NCBI GenBank assembly: GCA_033439295.1
Contig: JAVTLE010000010.1
Span: 930,001-994,000 of the forward strand
DNA from: Deuterostichococcus epilithicus
Taxonomy: Eukaryota; Chlorophyta; Trebouxiophyceae; Prasiolales; Stichococcaceae
Direction of reading: 5' to 3'
DNA: 64,000 bases
The translations under genes and the position numbers were made by a program. Shown here one piece after another: positions 14,001 to 25,890 of this stretch (positions are counted from its first letter, which is position 1; each line of letters opens with the position of its first letter). A model generated the notes under the pieces. That model had not been told where the DNA came from and did no database searches. It saw nothing but the letters and a program-made list of their open reading frames with translations.

Positions 14001-17000
14001 AGCTGATGCAACTCGACAGCAGCTTCGTGTGCTGTGAGCCTTGAGGCAACTTTGCCACGAGCCGGCCTGGATGAACAGCGCCTCCACAATTGCAAACAGC
14101 CAAGTGTGTCCACACTCTGCGCCACTCTGATGGCACCGGGGGAACAGGCAACTGCCAGGGGTCGACGACAGGGCGGTGCACCCCCGCAGGCGACAGGAGG
14201 TCATATCAGTGGCAGCAGGCGCGCACTTGGCGGCGGCGTGCAGCTGGTCGCCGCGCTGCTGCAGGGCGTCTGCGCGCGCCTGCAGCCGCTGCACGTTGGC
14301 GTTGTACTCGGCGTTGGCCTCGCCCCACTCCGCCTGCGACTCCGCCATTGTCTCATCCAGCAGCTGCGGCGCAGGGCAGCACACGATGTGTTCAGGACAG
14401 TCCAAGTCACGACTCTGTGCCTAGGGATATGCGCACCCACTCCGCCTGCCACGCCGCCTTCGCCTCGTCCAGCAGCTGCGGCAAAGGCCGACATCATGGA
14501 TTCATGACAGTGCAAGAGGGGGGATTCGTTCTTGGGATGTGCACATTTACTCCGCCTGCGACTCCGCCACCGTCTCGTCCAGCAGCTGCGGCGCAGAGAT
14601 CATGTCGGATCAGAGATCACACCAGGTCGCTTCATCAAGTTTACGTGGATTGTATTCCGGTTTACGATCGTTGACAGCAGGACAAACATACAGTAATCTG
14701 TTCAGTTGAGCATCGTAATCTTCTGAGGTCCATGCACGAGGCGCCCGCTGGCCGGCGCTGCCCGCGCAGCTCACGGGCTGTCATTGTGACTGGGCTGTCC
14801 AGCGTCGCCATCGCGCTGCCGCCCGCGCTGCGCCACGGCAAGCTGTCGCAGAGCACAGCTCACTATGTTCTGCCCGCACGTCTCCCAGCCATCCCCTGAA
14901 CCAGTAGCGGACAGCCCAGCCAAGCTCTGCAGCGCCAGGCACACCCGGAAAAGCCGCTCACCTGCTTTTGCGTCTCAGCGATTTGAAGGTTCTCCTTCAG
15001 CCGCTTGATGGAGTTGTTGATGCGGCCGCACGCGCGCCTTGCCTTCACGTGCTCAGACTGCGGAAACGGATTTGAGAGGCGGCTTTCAAGCCACTTTGCT
15101 GCAGGCCTTTCAGGTGCAGACGGCGCCAATGCGCAATGCTCGAATTGCAGGTGCACAGTCTGCATCGTGCCATGCGACATGCATATTGTCGGACAGACAT
15201 GATGCCTGGCAGCAGGCAGCACCTGTAGCGCCGCGGCCTCCTCCGTGAGGGCGCCGACATCCTCGTGGAACGACTCCATCGCTGCTTGCTGCAGGCAGCG
15301 CACCCGGCAAGCATGTTCAGCTTGCCATGCTAGGCGAGAGGTGGACCCTGGCGACCCTGGCCGGTCGTTCTCACTTGAAAGCATGCCATTTGGCTGTGAT
15401 GCAACAACAGAAGACGACCGGCAGGAGACGGCCAACATGTCACGTGCCTGCGCCTTCAAGGCTCCTGACGCACATCGGTTTCTCTTCGAACACAAGGCGT
15501 GTGGAAACCAGCCGCCGCAAGGGGAAGGGGCACCTGCCGCACGACCTCGGCCTCCTGGGCAGCGATCTCCGCCTGCACCGAGTTCAGCGAGGCTTCAAGC
15601 TCCGCGCCGCCCATGGTCGCCAGCTTCCGCAGCTTCTCCTCTGCCGTCGTGATGTGCTCAGCGATCTCCTCCACCTGGCGGCAGCGGAGTACGTCCAGAA
15701 TCACCCTCCGCTGGTGCCGGACGTGCCTGGCATGCATGCCTTGCTTCCAATTGTGCAATGTTAGCATGACAAAACAGGCTTGCTGCACCGTCTCACACTG
15801 CAGGGCTGTGCCAGCCGCGTTGTGCAACTCCAAGGTTCTCGTTGGGCATTGACACAAGGCAAAGGCTGGCTTCATTGCAGGGAGCTCTGTGCCAGGCGTG
15901 CACGCATTGTATGTGCACGGCGAGAGCCTCACCTGAGCCCAGGCGAGCGCCCAGGTGATCTGCTGCGACTGCTCCCGCCAAGCCTCCACCTCCTGCAGCA
16001 GCACACAGCCACTGCTGGTTTGCAACACATGCAGCCACTCAACCAAACAACGACGGAGGTGTTCTCAGGGGAGCATGCCTCAAGCTGCGCAGGAGCTAGT
16101 CTTGACAACGTGGACGGCATCAGTTGCTGCAGAGTCCAAGGGTTTAAGCCTTCAGACTCAACGGAAATCATCAGTCGGCAGGGAGGGCACTTTGAGGCGC
16201 TCGATGCTGGCCGCAAGCTCCTTGGCCTCCTGCTTCAGCTTCTTGAGCTTTGGCTTCTCCGCCTGCAGGCAGAGCGCGCGAGGCGTCCTGGGGTGTCGCC
16301 GCTGCCCTTTTCCGGCTGGGTTCGTGCATGAGGAGGCCTCCTCATGCCGACGCACTACTGGGGTTGCTCTGCTGGCGCAGCCAACTGCACACATGCAACA
16401 TCTGGAAGGCAGCCTCAGGAGGAGGCTGCAAGGCACTGAGCTGGCACCTCGATGGCGTCGCCCTGCTGCCCGATGTATGCCTCCGCAGTCGCCAGATCCG
16501 CCTGCACCTTGGCCAGACTCGTCGCCTGCAGGAACATCGACTGTCACATATGAAGTTTGCGATGACGGTTCCCACTCAACACAGTCGGCACTCAGGCGCT
16601 GCGCATCTGCGGCTCTATAGCAGTTCCTGAAGCACGACATGAAACTCGCCTGCATGAAGAGCTCGTGCTTCTTGCGGTCTGATGCCTCGCCGGAGCCGCT
16701 GAGAAAGTCGCGAGCAAGGTCCTGCGTCATGACTGTGCAGCGGCAACGACACAGCATCAGGCTCGCTGCAGCATCTTGCCGCGACACCTCCAGCATTGGC
16801 ACGCCAACAAGGGCATTCGCAGTCCACGCTACAGTCGCTCAGCTGTGAGACATGCTTCGGAAGGAGCATGCACCGGCAATATGCGACGACTGATAGTCAT
16901 CATTGCATTGCGGCCGCCAGCCGACTGTGGAGACGGGCGTGCCTGCAATGGGGTTGGCCGCATCGATAGACAGGTGGTCGATGACTTCCAGCATCTCGTC

Positions 17001-19222
17001 GCGCGAGCGGCTCACGATGTTGCCGCGCTCGCCGCTCAGCATGTAGCCGCTGCCCGAGCCGGCCCGCCGCTGGATGGTGATGAACTGCCCGTAGACCTCC
17101 GGCCTGTACGCGTCCTCCCCGGTGTTCCACAGCGTCACTGCCACCTGGGGAGGCGGTTCAAGGATGAGAGGTCTGACTGATGTGGAGACCGAAGTGCGAG
17201 TAGACATGAGCAGCAGGTCCATGGGCGGCAGGTGAGGAGTCCTATGATGATGATGAAAGGTTGGAGTTGACGCATGGGCAGGAGGCTGCCGTGCAGCCTT
17301 CAACTGCACCAGCCGCTGGGCGGTTTGCTTGCCACCGTGAATCGAGGGCTGGACGCAAGCGTGCGGCATTCCCTCCTGACACTAGATGCACCCCTGCCAC
17401 CACTCTTGACAGCTGCCCTCCTCGCACAGTGCCCGCACCTTGGCCTCGTGGCAGCCGGACTTGACGAAGTTCTGATTGCTGCCCGCGCGGCCCGTCTTTG
17501 CCGCAGACACCCCCAGGCAGAACTGCAGCGCCTGTAAGACAGCGGACTTGCCGGAGCCATTGGTCCCTGCGCACACCCGGCGCAAGGAGTCGGTGACCCG
17601 GCAGCCTGCTCGAAGATCTTGCGGGAGACGCAGCAGTGCGGTGCACCGCTGCACTTGATCACTCGAGTGCCGGGTGATGTGGCGTGCACACTCACCTCAC
17701 CGGATATGAATGTGACGTGGGGCCCAAAGTCCATCTGCGCACAGTTTGAGAATGCTCTGTTGAAAGTGTTTTCAAGCGATTTTGCGCATGCGCTCTGGCA
17801 CTCCCAGCTTTGCAGCGGTGCAGACGCTCCAGAACTGCCTGACAACCACGCACATGTGCAGAGGACAGCAGACTCACCGTGAAGTGGCTGTGGCACATGA
17901 AGTTGCTCATGGTGATGCGGTACAGGTGGCCCGCCAGGCCACGCGTGCGCGTCCTGAAGCCGTCGCCGCCCTACAGAGACACAGGGTTCAGTCAGCGGAA
18001 GCCGCCCGGCTTTCAACAGCCCGCAAGACTGTGTGCCCACATGCACTGCCTCCCAGTCACATTGAGGAATGGTCTCACCGCTTCGGGGCTGTAGGGCGCC
18101 GGACAAGGAGTTGACGGACATACCTCAGCGTCCATCGGCTGCAGCTCGTCGCTGCCGGGCGGCATCGCGATGCGCAGACTGTCATCCACGCGCTCCCTTG
18201 GGGGCGCCCTGTCCCGCAGCCCGCCGCCGCCGCCGCCGCGCTTTTGCCGCTTGGGCGCCGGCGCTGTGAACGCATCCGGCTCCTCCAGGCCCGACCGCAC
18301 ATGCGCCCTGCGGCCGGCCGTGGGCGCGGGCGCTGCATTCTCCTTCCCATCTGAGGAGGGCTGCGAGGCTGCCGGCTGCGGCGCGGCCGCGGGCGGCAAC
18401 GCGGCTGCAGGCTTTCTGGCTGGCGGCGTGGCCGCGGAGAGCTGCATGCGGGCCGGCGCTGTCGCTCGCGCCGGCGATGCCCGGGCTGCGCCCTCCTCTG
18501 CACAGCAAGCGTGCCGTGGGGCGCATGAGTCAGGCATCGGCGAGAACGCTGTGCTCATGCGCCAGCAGCACTGCAAGCGTCTTGCGACGACTTCGCCGGC
18601 CGATTTACCTGCTGCGTCCTCCTCATAGCGTGACGGCCGTTTGATGTTTCGGCGCGTCATATCCTCTGTGGTTGTAGTTTTCACTCTGATCGCCGCGAAC
18701 GTGTCCCAGGTGACGTCCTCCTCATCGCCGTCTGCATCGGAAGAGGTCATGAAATGCGAGACTGCCAGGTAGGTGGACAGATGCCTCAGCAGCCAGCGAC
18801 AGATGCAATACAACAGTCTCTGCCACTCAAGTGCGGAACCCAGCCTGCAGCAGACTGAACGCAGCAGGTTGCAAGGATGCCGACGGTGGCAACTCCAGTT
18901 ACAGGTGCATGTTCGGGGGCCATCCAGGCGCGGACCTGTATACTTTATGTGAAGATGAAGCTCGCGTTTTTCCTTTCCGTTAATTCGAACCTTTCCGACA
19001 ACGTCGGTGACGGTGCCTGGAAAGAGCAAGGTTCCATGGATGTTTGGCTGGCAGGGGGTATCATGGCTTGCTATACTCTGAGCCATGCCGAAGGAACAAC
19101 CCTTGCTTTGACTGGCACCCACCTTCGAATGTGCCGTGTTTGCCGAAGTTTTTGCGGACCTTGTGTCCGATGTATTGATGCGCCAAGGTCACTGTAGGCG
19201 CTGGCTTGTCGGCCGTTGTCAT
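8048..19222 (-). CDS. SMC6: SMC6, structural-maintenance-of-chromosomes ATPase, with an N-terminal Tudor-like domain
   Basis: ATPase of the SMC5/6 complex for recombinational DNA repair. The head begins HLYRITMSNFMCHSHFT, then FGPHVTFISG, then Walker A GTNGSGKS split by an intron. SMC6-specific stretches follow: RPEVYGQFITIQRRAGSGSG, MTQDLARDFLSGSGEASDRK, long coiled coils, a hinge region near 12600-13280, then KDMKQLSG/GERSFTTVAL and Walker B RALDEFDVFAD, and the end RFVHVVRMAPARANAERS. Five 5' exons join in phase without stops: 19123-19222, 18936-19016, 18609-18731, 18124-18497 and 17878-17970. The first three encode YIGHKVRKNFGKHGTFEG...LHIKYTDGDEEDVTWDTF, a Tudor-like module. A disordered Ala/Pro-rich linker with PKRQKR (likely nuclear signal) joins it to the head. 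The start is the ATG at 19220-19222; an in-frame ATG lies about 107 bases further upstream. SMC6 identity is sure; the fusion rests on splice inference. Confidence 0.9.
11721..11780. repeat. Perfect 24-bp inverted repeat (hairpin) inside the SMC6 locus
   Basis: Arms 11721-11744 and 11757-11780 are exact reverse complements (inner part GGCTACGAGCCTGCCA) around a 12-base loop. It lies between SMC6 exons, so a transcript could fold into a 24-bp stem. It may be a relic of a small DNA element, a small-RNA precursor or a recent inverted duplication. Confidence 0.9.
14326..14591. repeat. Three tandem copies of an SMC6 exon start with its splice acceptor
   Basis: Copies at 14326-14369, 14438-14481 and 14548-14591 (periods 112 and 110) each contain, on the minus strand, the acceptor CCGCAG followed by codons for LLDE(T/A)xAExQAE. 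The copy at 14326 continues into the real exon (QAEWGEANAEYN). The middle copy reads LLDEAKAAWQAEW and is followed by a usable donor GTGCGC, making a possible 39-base in-phase mini-exon. The third meets a stop after QAE. The intron sequence between copies is also similar. Confidence 0.88.
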
Positions 19223-19812
19223 GCGTGCTGAATGCTGTGCGGCGTAGCGATCATCGAGGAACCGACGAGGGCGCTGATATCTGCAAGGCAGACGTGATGG
19301 CCTGGGCGGATGAAGATCTGACGACATATTTGAAAACTCAAATTCTGGAAGATGCCTGTTGTTATTTCCGGAAGCTCTGTTCGAATTGCACTGCACTACT
19401 GCAGTAGCCTCGCAGCACGCAGTAGTCTGCCTCGTGTGTGTGTACACTATGTCGTGTCCTCTGTGCCCGTCGTTCAGCCGCAACCACATCCCTAAACCTG
19501 TGACGGTCATTGCTGATAACGTGCGCATGCTCGATGCGGCAAACCAAGGAGGTAATAAAACACTCCTAACACCGTGACCGTTTCCCGGCAAACATCATTT
19601 GCGATCGTTTGCGACGAACTCGCCTACCAAACGCCACCAAAGCTGGTACATTCCCAAAGCAGACAGGCGTTGACGCTGACTGCGCCGCATCAAACGTCCA
19701 TGTTTTAGCCGCAAGAGGCCCCTGAACAGCTGAGGCGCCGAAGTGTTCGTGTGCGTGTTGCACTCTCCCAGAGGTGTTCCTGATTTTCCGTTGTCCAACT
19801 TTCCTCCCGACC
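19223..19812. other. Intergenic region: SMC6 upstream and amine oxidase 3' region
   Basis: About 590 bases between the chosen SMC6 start and the stop of the copper amine oxidase; both genes are on the minus strand. The SMC6 frame stays open upstream, with an in-frame ATG near 19329 (MSSDLHPPRP), so part of this may be coding. No separate gene is evident. Confidence 0.5.
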
Positions 19813-22800
19813 CTACAGCTTGGGCTGCATTGCAAGCATGGCGCGCTGGCGGCAGCCGCACGCGGTGCAGGTGCAGCCCGCTGCGCAGCGGCAGGCGCTG
19901 CCGCCGCAGCAGTTGTTGCGTGACACCTGCTCCTGCGTCGCGTGGATCTCCTCCTCGCGGGTAACGCCGCCGCCACCGCCGCAGCAGCCGCCGCCCACCT
20001 CGACGGACGCCTTGTTCGGGTTGGGCGGCAGGTTGATGCCCGGGTTGACCTCGAAGAAGTTGGCCGGCCTGGTGTGCGAAACTTGGAAGGTGAGGACGGA
20101 CATTGAGGGTTTGCGGTATGCAACATGGAGACAGCAGATGCGCCTTGTTGCGGCCCCCAGGCTTATGTAATCACATTGCACAAAGGGTGCAGACTCGAAG
20201 TGGGCCCTCAAGCAAGGACGCACTTGAGATGGAACGACGCGTATTCGCATGGCCTGCAGTGACGACAACGAAGTTTCAGTCGAAGCTTCATGTTACAAAA
20301 ACAATCTTGAATGCATATACTCTGCATGCAAGTGAAGAGCGGACAGCAGAACACAGGCCGCAACAGGCAGACAAGCAGCGACAGCGGGGGCGCACATGAC
20401 GGGGAAATCCTCCGGCCGCGGGATGTGTGTGACACCCTGCGGGATTGGCAGAATGGTCAGCGCCTTCAGCTGGGTCGAAAGCGTTCACGTGTGAAAAAGC
20501 GCGGACAACTACACGCTTGCAGCTGGACCAACTCCAAGTCCATGTGCAAGAGGACAGCAGTCACCATGGTGTGCCACAGGACGAGGTCCTTGCCGACCAG
20601 GCTGCGGTTGCGCTCTGTCCATTGCTCGATACCAACGGGGTTGGGCTCCAGCGGGTACAGCCCCGCCGGGTACAGCTCGTCGTCCGCGTGCGGCGTCACC
20701 CACAGGTGCTGCGCACAGGGGGGCAGGGGCGATTGCTTAGGACCCAGGCCTGGCCAGGCTCTCAGCTGAGGAGTGGTGTTTCTGATGTGCAGCAGAGACG
20801 CCATAGGTGCTGCAAGTGACACATGTCGAAGCTCGCAGATCAGAGGACCTCAACTGAGGAGTGCTTCTCATCAAAGCGAAGACTAAGAAAGAGGTCCTGT
20901 GAAGTCGAAGCATCACGCTTGTGTTCAGATGGCCCACTGACCGACGCCAGGCGGCCCCACAGCAGGCAGGTACAGCGAGACTGTCGCCGCACCTTGGTAG
21001 CGAACTTGCCGCGCCGGTGGTGCGTGCTGGAGGGGTTGGCGTACAGCGGCGGCGTTGGCCCTGGCGCCAGCTTCCAGGCCACAGGCTTGCCTGCGGCCGG
21101 ATTGCAAGAATCGCGGGTTTGCCAGCATGAGAGCCGGGCACAGTGTGTGATGCTGGCATGAGGGCTGTGCACATGCACAGTGCTTGCTGCCACCCTGACA
21201 GACGGCAGGTCGATAGGATGTCCATATTGCAATTAGCTGGTTGCAAACCACCGATACCAACCAGCAAGGAGAGGACAGTGTGCAGAGTGCATGATTCCAG
21301 AGACTGCTCAGGACAGCTAGGCTGCCGACTCACCGTTCATGGGGTTGAGGCTGGCAGGGTTGACCACCTTCCAGACGCGGCTCTTGGCGGCATCACCATT
21401 ACGCTGCGCTTGCTGCTCCGTCTTGAGCACCGTCTCCGTGGCGCAGAAGCCCACCCCGTAGGGGTTTGCCGGCCCGTCTGGCATCGACTCGCAATTCACC
21501 TGTTGGGGAATGGAGAACACGTGAATCAGAATGTGCTCAAAGTTGAGAGCAATTGTTGCCTTTGGTGCTGCAGCAGCTGCCACACATGGGTCAAGTACAG
21601 AAGGCAGCGCCCAGCGGTCAGCGTCAGCGACCTTCAGATTCAAGCCATCTCGCACGGTGAGCATGCACGAAGGCAGGCCTACTGCCAGGAGGACTGTGCG
21701 GCGCACGCAAGTTCCGTCTTGCGCACAGGGGTCGACACGTCGAGATCTTGGCCCAGAAAGCTTGCCGCATCAGGCATCGTCACGCATTCGACCCGGGCTC
21801 TAGCGTCCACCCACAAACACCTGTCCAACGGCCGAAAGGCACGTACAAGCGCGCCAGGCACTCTGCATCCCGTGGGCATGGCGCTCACCTCGACCGCGAT
21901 CAGGTTGGAGCCGCCGTTGTCGTCGTCACACGCCATGTCGAGGCGCACATTGAAAAAGTGCTGGTGGATCTGCAGTCACAATGTGTCGGCTCAGCATCCT
22001 ACTGCAGCCCGACAGCACGCCTGAACAGGCAGTTACACTGCTCTCTTGATGCCAGGTTCGACTGTGCAGCGTGCGTTCGACCCACCTGCGCATTCAGGTG
22101 CGGCGCCATGAGCACGCCAGAGTCGGGGTAAGGCCCCTCGCCCTCCGAAAGACCGTTGGTGGACAGGATGCCTGTCAGCTTGACCTCGTGCTCGATGCCG
22201 CCGTCTTGATAGAAGTACCAGAAGAAGCCGTCTGCGGTGAGCAGAGCGGACACAGGATCAACGAAGCAACCCAGCAGGATGCGCATGCAACACTGCAGCG
22301 GCAACAAGAGTAATATGGAAGGCCAACGCACTGCACCAGATATCGCACAGCCAGGCGCGCGGCGCTCACACTCGTAGTTGGCGATGGTGGCGAAGAAGGA
22401 TATGACGAGGCGGCGCGAGCGGCGCGTCTCCACGTGCTCCGTGCGATACTCCGTGTGCTTCCACAGCACGCCTGTTCTTGGCAGAAAAGGCGTCAACCAT
22501 CAGCGACCCAAGAGATGGCCTGGCCCCAGCGCAGGCCCCAGAGCTGGCCGGCTTTGGCTGTGTTGGCTGCAGGGTGGAGGCAGGCTGGACCATGGGCTTC
22601 CTCTGTGGTGCAGAGCGGGGCACTGGTGGCAGCTCTCAAGCATGGCACACAGGCAAGTGTGACCAGTCTGCGAGCGGGCTGGAGGAAGGCGCACCGTAGT
22701 CCTCCTCGTGCATGCAGATGGCCTTCTTGATGACCATGGGCTCGCCTGCAGCAGGGGAGTGCACTATCCTGTCAGAGAGGGTCACGTGGAAGGCATGTTG

Positions 22801-25655
22801 CCACCAAAGACGATGAGATGTTTGCGCAGGAGCTCACCCTTGGTGTTGGTCAGGACGCCATCAAAGTACTTGATGGTCCCCAGGCAGTCGCAGCCCTGCA
22901 ATGCATAAGCACATCAGCGAGCGGCTGACGCTCTGCATCTGAGCGTCACAACAGGCGGCCTGTCGTGCGACCAGGGTCGCTGAACCAGGCAAGGCGGCAG
23001 ACGGCGCAGATCGGCAAATGATGCATCCAGCGAACTGCAGTGCACGCACCAGCTCCAGGGAGTTGGCGGACACGCCCAGGCCATAGTCCATGGCGTCAAA
23101 GGCGCACTTGCGGTTGAAGGGGGCACCTGTCGCAAGGGGTGCACGGCCTGTCGGTACCGCGCCCCCCGATCAACAAACCACAAGGGCATGGCTGGCACAG
23201 AGCACCGGGAAGAACAGCTTGGAGCGGATCTCATGCAGCAGATCGTGGCGCAGGTCGCGAGGCCGCAAGGTGAAGCTCACGTGGGTCGCCGTACGGCACG
23301 ATGATCTCCACGGTGGACGCGCGGTAGAGCACCGGCCGCACGCGTCCCTGGTCCTCGTAACTGCGGCAGCGCTACCCCGTGTCATATGGCAGCGTGTGAG
23401 TCGTGACGTGTTGCGACTGCCTGCACAGCGAACCCCTGTGGCGAGCCTGCTGCTGTGCGCGCGCCTCGAGGGCATGCATCGAGGGCTGCTCCCAGCCACT
23501 GCGTGGTCTGTACAGGATGTAATCACTGCGTGACTGACCAGATGATGCCAAACACAAGAGCAGCGCGGCTGACGCACCCGATCTGGTGCAGCACCAGGCC
23601 CTCGCGGTAGTTGAAGCCGACGCGCAGGTCCCACTGCTGCCACCTGACGTGGTTGCCGTCCAGCTCCCAGGATGGGCCCTCGGGCTGCACGCGAAAGACG
23701 CGTGCAATTGTAGGTCAGCTGACGGTCTGAGCAGTCTCCGCTGTCGTGCACTGAGCAGGTGAGGGAGTGTCTCTCTTTGGCACACAAGGCCATCTGCAGC
23801 AGCGGCAGCGCCCGCTGCTTGCTGCAGGCGCAGCTTGCTGCAGGCGCAGGGCAGGCCCGGGCAGGAGGCCATTCATGAAAACGCAGGCACCTGGATGACG
23901 TTCAGCGGCTTGAGGCCGGTGCGCCAGGGGCGCTCGATGTACTCTCGGTGGTAGTTGGAGTTCATGCGCGGCACCTGGTACCCCTTGCCCTCGTGGTGCC
24001 AGATGGCCACCACCTTGCCCGTGTTCATGTCCTGCGCGTGTGCAGGAGGTGTTGTAGTTGCCAGCCATGTCGATGTTCCCTCGACACCAGCCTGCAGGGT
24101 AGAAGGCTGGCAGAGGGTGGCTGAGCATCGGCGCATGCCCGAAGGCACACGTTCGGGCAACAGGCTGCCTCGTGAGTCTGATCCTCCCGTCTCCGCAGCC
24201 ATGCCGGGCCTTACCAGGTTGACGACCATGTCCAGGGGGTGCGCATAGTGGTTGTCCTCCGCCATGCCCGCAGTCTTGAAATACAGGAAGCACTGCACGA
24301 CAATGATGCTTGATCATACAAGGGGCACTGTCTGCAGATCCTGGCACATCGTCGCGTGGCGGCCCTGATAGTTGCTCATGGAGGGCAGGCACAGTAACAG
24401 ACCCTCGCGTGAGCGCGTGTGGCCCAACAAGGGGGTGGGGAGATCGTAATGCAGGTCAAACCAGTGCAGAGGACCACCGAATGATTTTGGAGTGGGGTGT
24501 GGTGGGGGGGGGGCAGACCTGAATGAAGCGGCCGGTCATCTCTGTGGTGCCCGGCTCGACTGCAAGGCGGGGTCCAGCACGTCACTTTCCGCAATTGTGT
24601 CAGCGCTGCTCATGTGATGCGAGCAGCAGGAAAAATCCGCAGAGCCAGGTGAGATTCGGTGGATAAGAGCTCACTGAAGCGCTCGCCGTAGTACCAGGGG
24701 TCGCACACGACGTCCTCCACGTTCTCGATGCCATACCGCTCCTTGCACAGGCGCTGCACATCGGGATCCTTCTGGAAGATCTCCTCCGCCTCGATGCAGT
24801 CTTCAATCGTGACCATGGGCTGCACGCCATCGACCTGCGGACAGGCACGATTTTCAAAACTTGCCGCGCCGGCCAACATGCATGAAGCACACGCTCGGCA
24901 GCGCTGGCTAACATGCATGATGCAGATGCTCGGCAGGAAGACGGGCAGCAACGGTAGGATCGCCTGCACAGTAACCCTGCAGGTTGCTGACAGCGACGCT
25001 GAAGGTTTTGCTGACTAAGAAGGAAGGGATGGCCAGCTGTGCACATGCCCACCTTGCGCCAGCCGACCACCTGCGCCGGCTCGTCGCTGAGTAGCACATC
25101 CGCCTCGAATATGAGGTTCGCGTCAGGCACCTGGACGATGCATAGCGCCAGGCGGCTCGGCGGAGGAGACACGCCCCTCTGCCATGCGAGAAAAGCAGCC
25201 TTGGGGGGCTCCTGCGCAGTTGGTCAGGCACGATTATACGCAAGGCGTGTGTCTGCATGCTGCAACACGAGGATCGCCGCTGAAAGTGCAGCATGCAAGC
25301 CGCGGCTCTAGGTCTGAGAACAGTCTGTCACGTACTCCACGTGGACCCCGCCCGGCTGTACTGACGTTCCAAAACTCACGGTGAGAGTGACGGTGTTGAA
25401 TCTCAGTCGGCCCTCGAAACCCTGCCGGCCGGCGAACAGCGAGACCGCCTCGGTGGCACGCTGCACCTCGCCCGGCGAGAGCGGATCCAAGGCGTGTACC
25501 CGGTCGTGGGTCAGCGCCTTGCGCGGCGCCCGCTCCGGCTCCTCGATCAGCACGCTCAGACCGTGGGGGTGGGCGTGACTGCGGCGTCCATTTTTGAGGC
25601 TGGTCTCGTGAGCCTGAATTTTGTCCGGGATTGGCGAAGTCGTGTGCAGGCTCAT
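19813..25655 (-). CDS. Copper amine oxidase (TPQ-dependent) with metallothionein-like C-terminal tail
   Basis: Oxidises primary amines to aldehyde, ammonia and hydrogen peroxide. The start is the ATG at 25653-25655. The N-terminal D2 domain opens HALDPLSPGEVQRA. The catalytic domain has the base Asp in AFDAMDYGLGVSANSLELG, then CDCLGTIKYFDG and ICMHEEDYG. The cofactor site spans an intron: ...ATIANYE, then Y/GFFWYFYQDG, giving T-I-A-N-Y-E-Y, the TPQ consensus with the first Tyr as TPQ precursor. Copper-ligand regions follow: HQHFF-type blocks split among exons near 20700-22100, then VLWHT and HIPRPEDFPVM. The family end FFEVNPGINLPPNP is followed by about 60 extra residues with ten cysteines, including CRCAAGCTCTACGC, ending QPKL. 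No signal peptide is evident. The PKL end is only weakly like a peroxisomal PTS1. Confidence 0.92.
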
Positions 25656-25890
25656 TCGCGAGAACGGCTCGCTGGGGATCTGTTACGGCAGCAGTCAGCG
25701 ATGGGACTGGATGGGGTGGACGGCAAGTTGAAGTCACGGTCTGCCTTGCGCAGCCTTCATTCCGTCGACAAATGGTCGTGTCATCATGACATTGACAAAA
25801 CCCTGACTAAGATCTTGGGATATCGGGCCCGCATGATGTCCCCCTTCATTGCGGATGCGACAGTGTGCGGCAGAGTTGCCCATCATTGAT
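25656..25890. other. Short intergenic region upstream of the amine oxidase
   Basis: 235 bases between the ABCI stop and the amine oxidase ATG, both minus strand. This leaves little room for a promoter plus a 3' UTR. I see no gene. Confidence 0.5.

Noticed and set aside
19061-19591. A separate small gene upstream of SMC6
   Set aside because: The part with YIGHKVRKNFGKHGTFEG splices in phase into SMC6. I see no independent stop or 3' end, so I treat it as SMC6 exon 1.
19813-19824. Peroxisomal targeting signal on the copper amine oxidase (C-terminal PKL)
   Set aside because: PKL is only a weak variant of the SKL-type signal, and the Cys-rich tail before it is not typical. Not strong enough to state a location.
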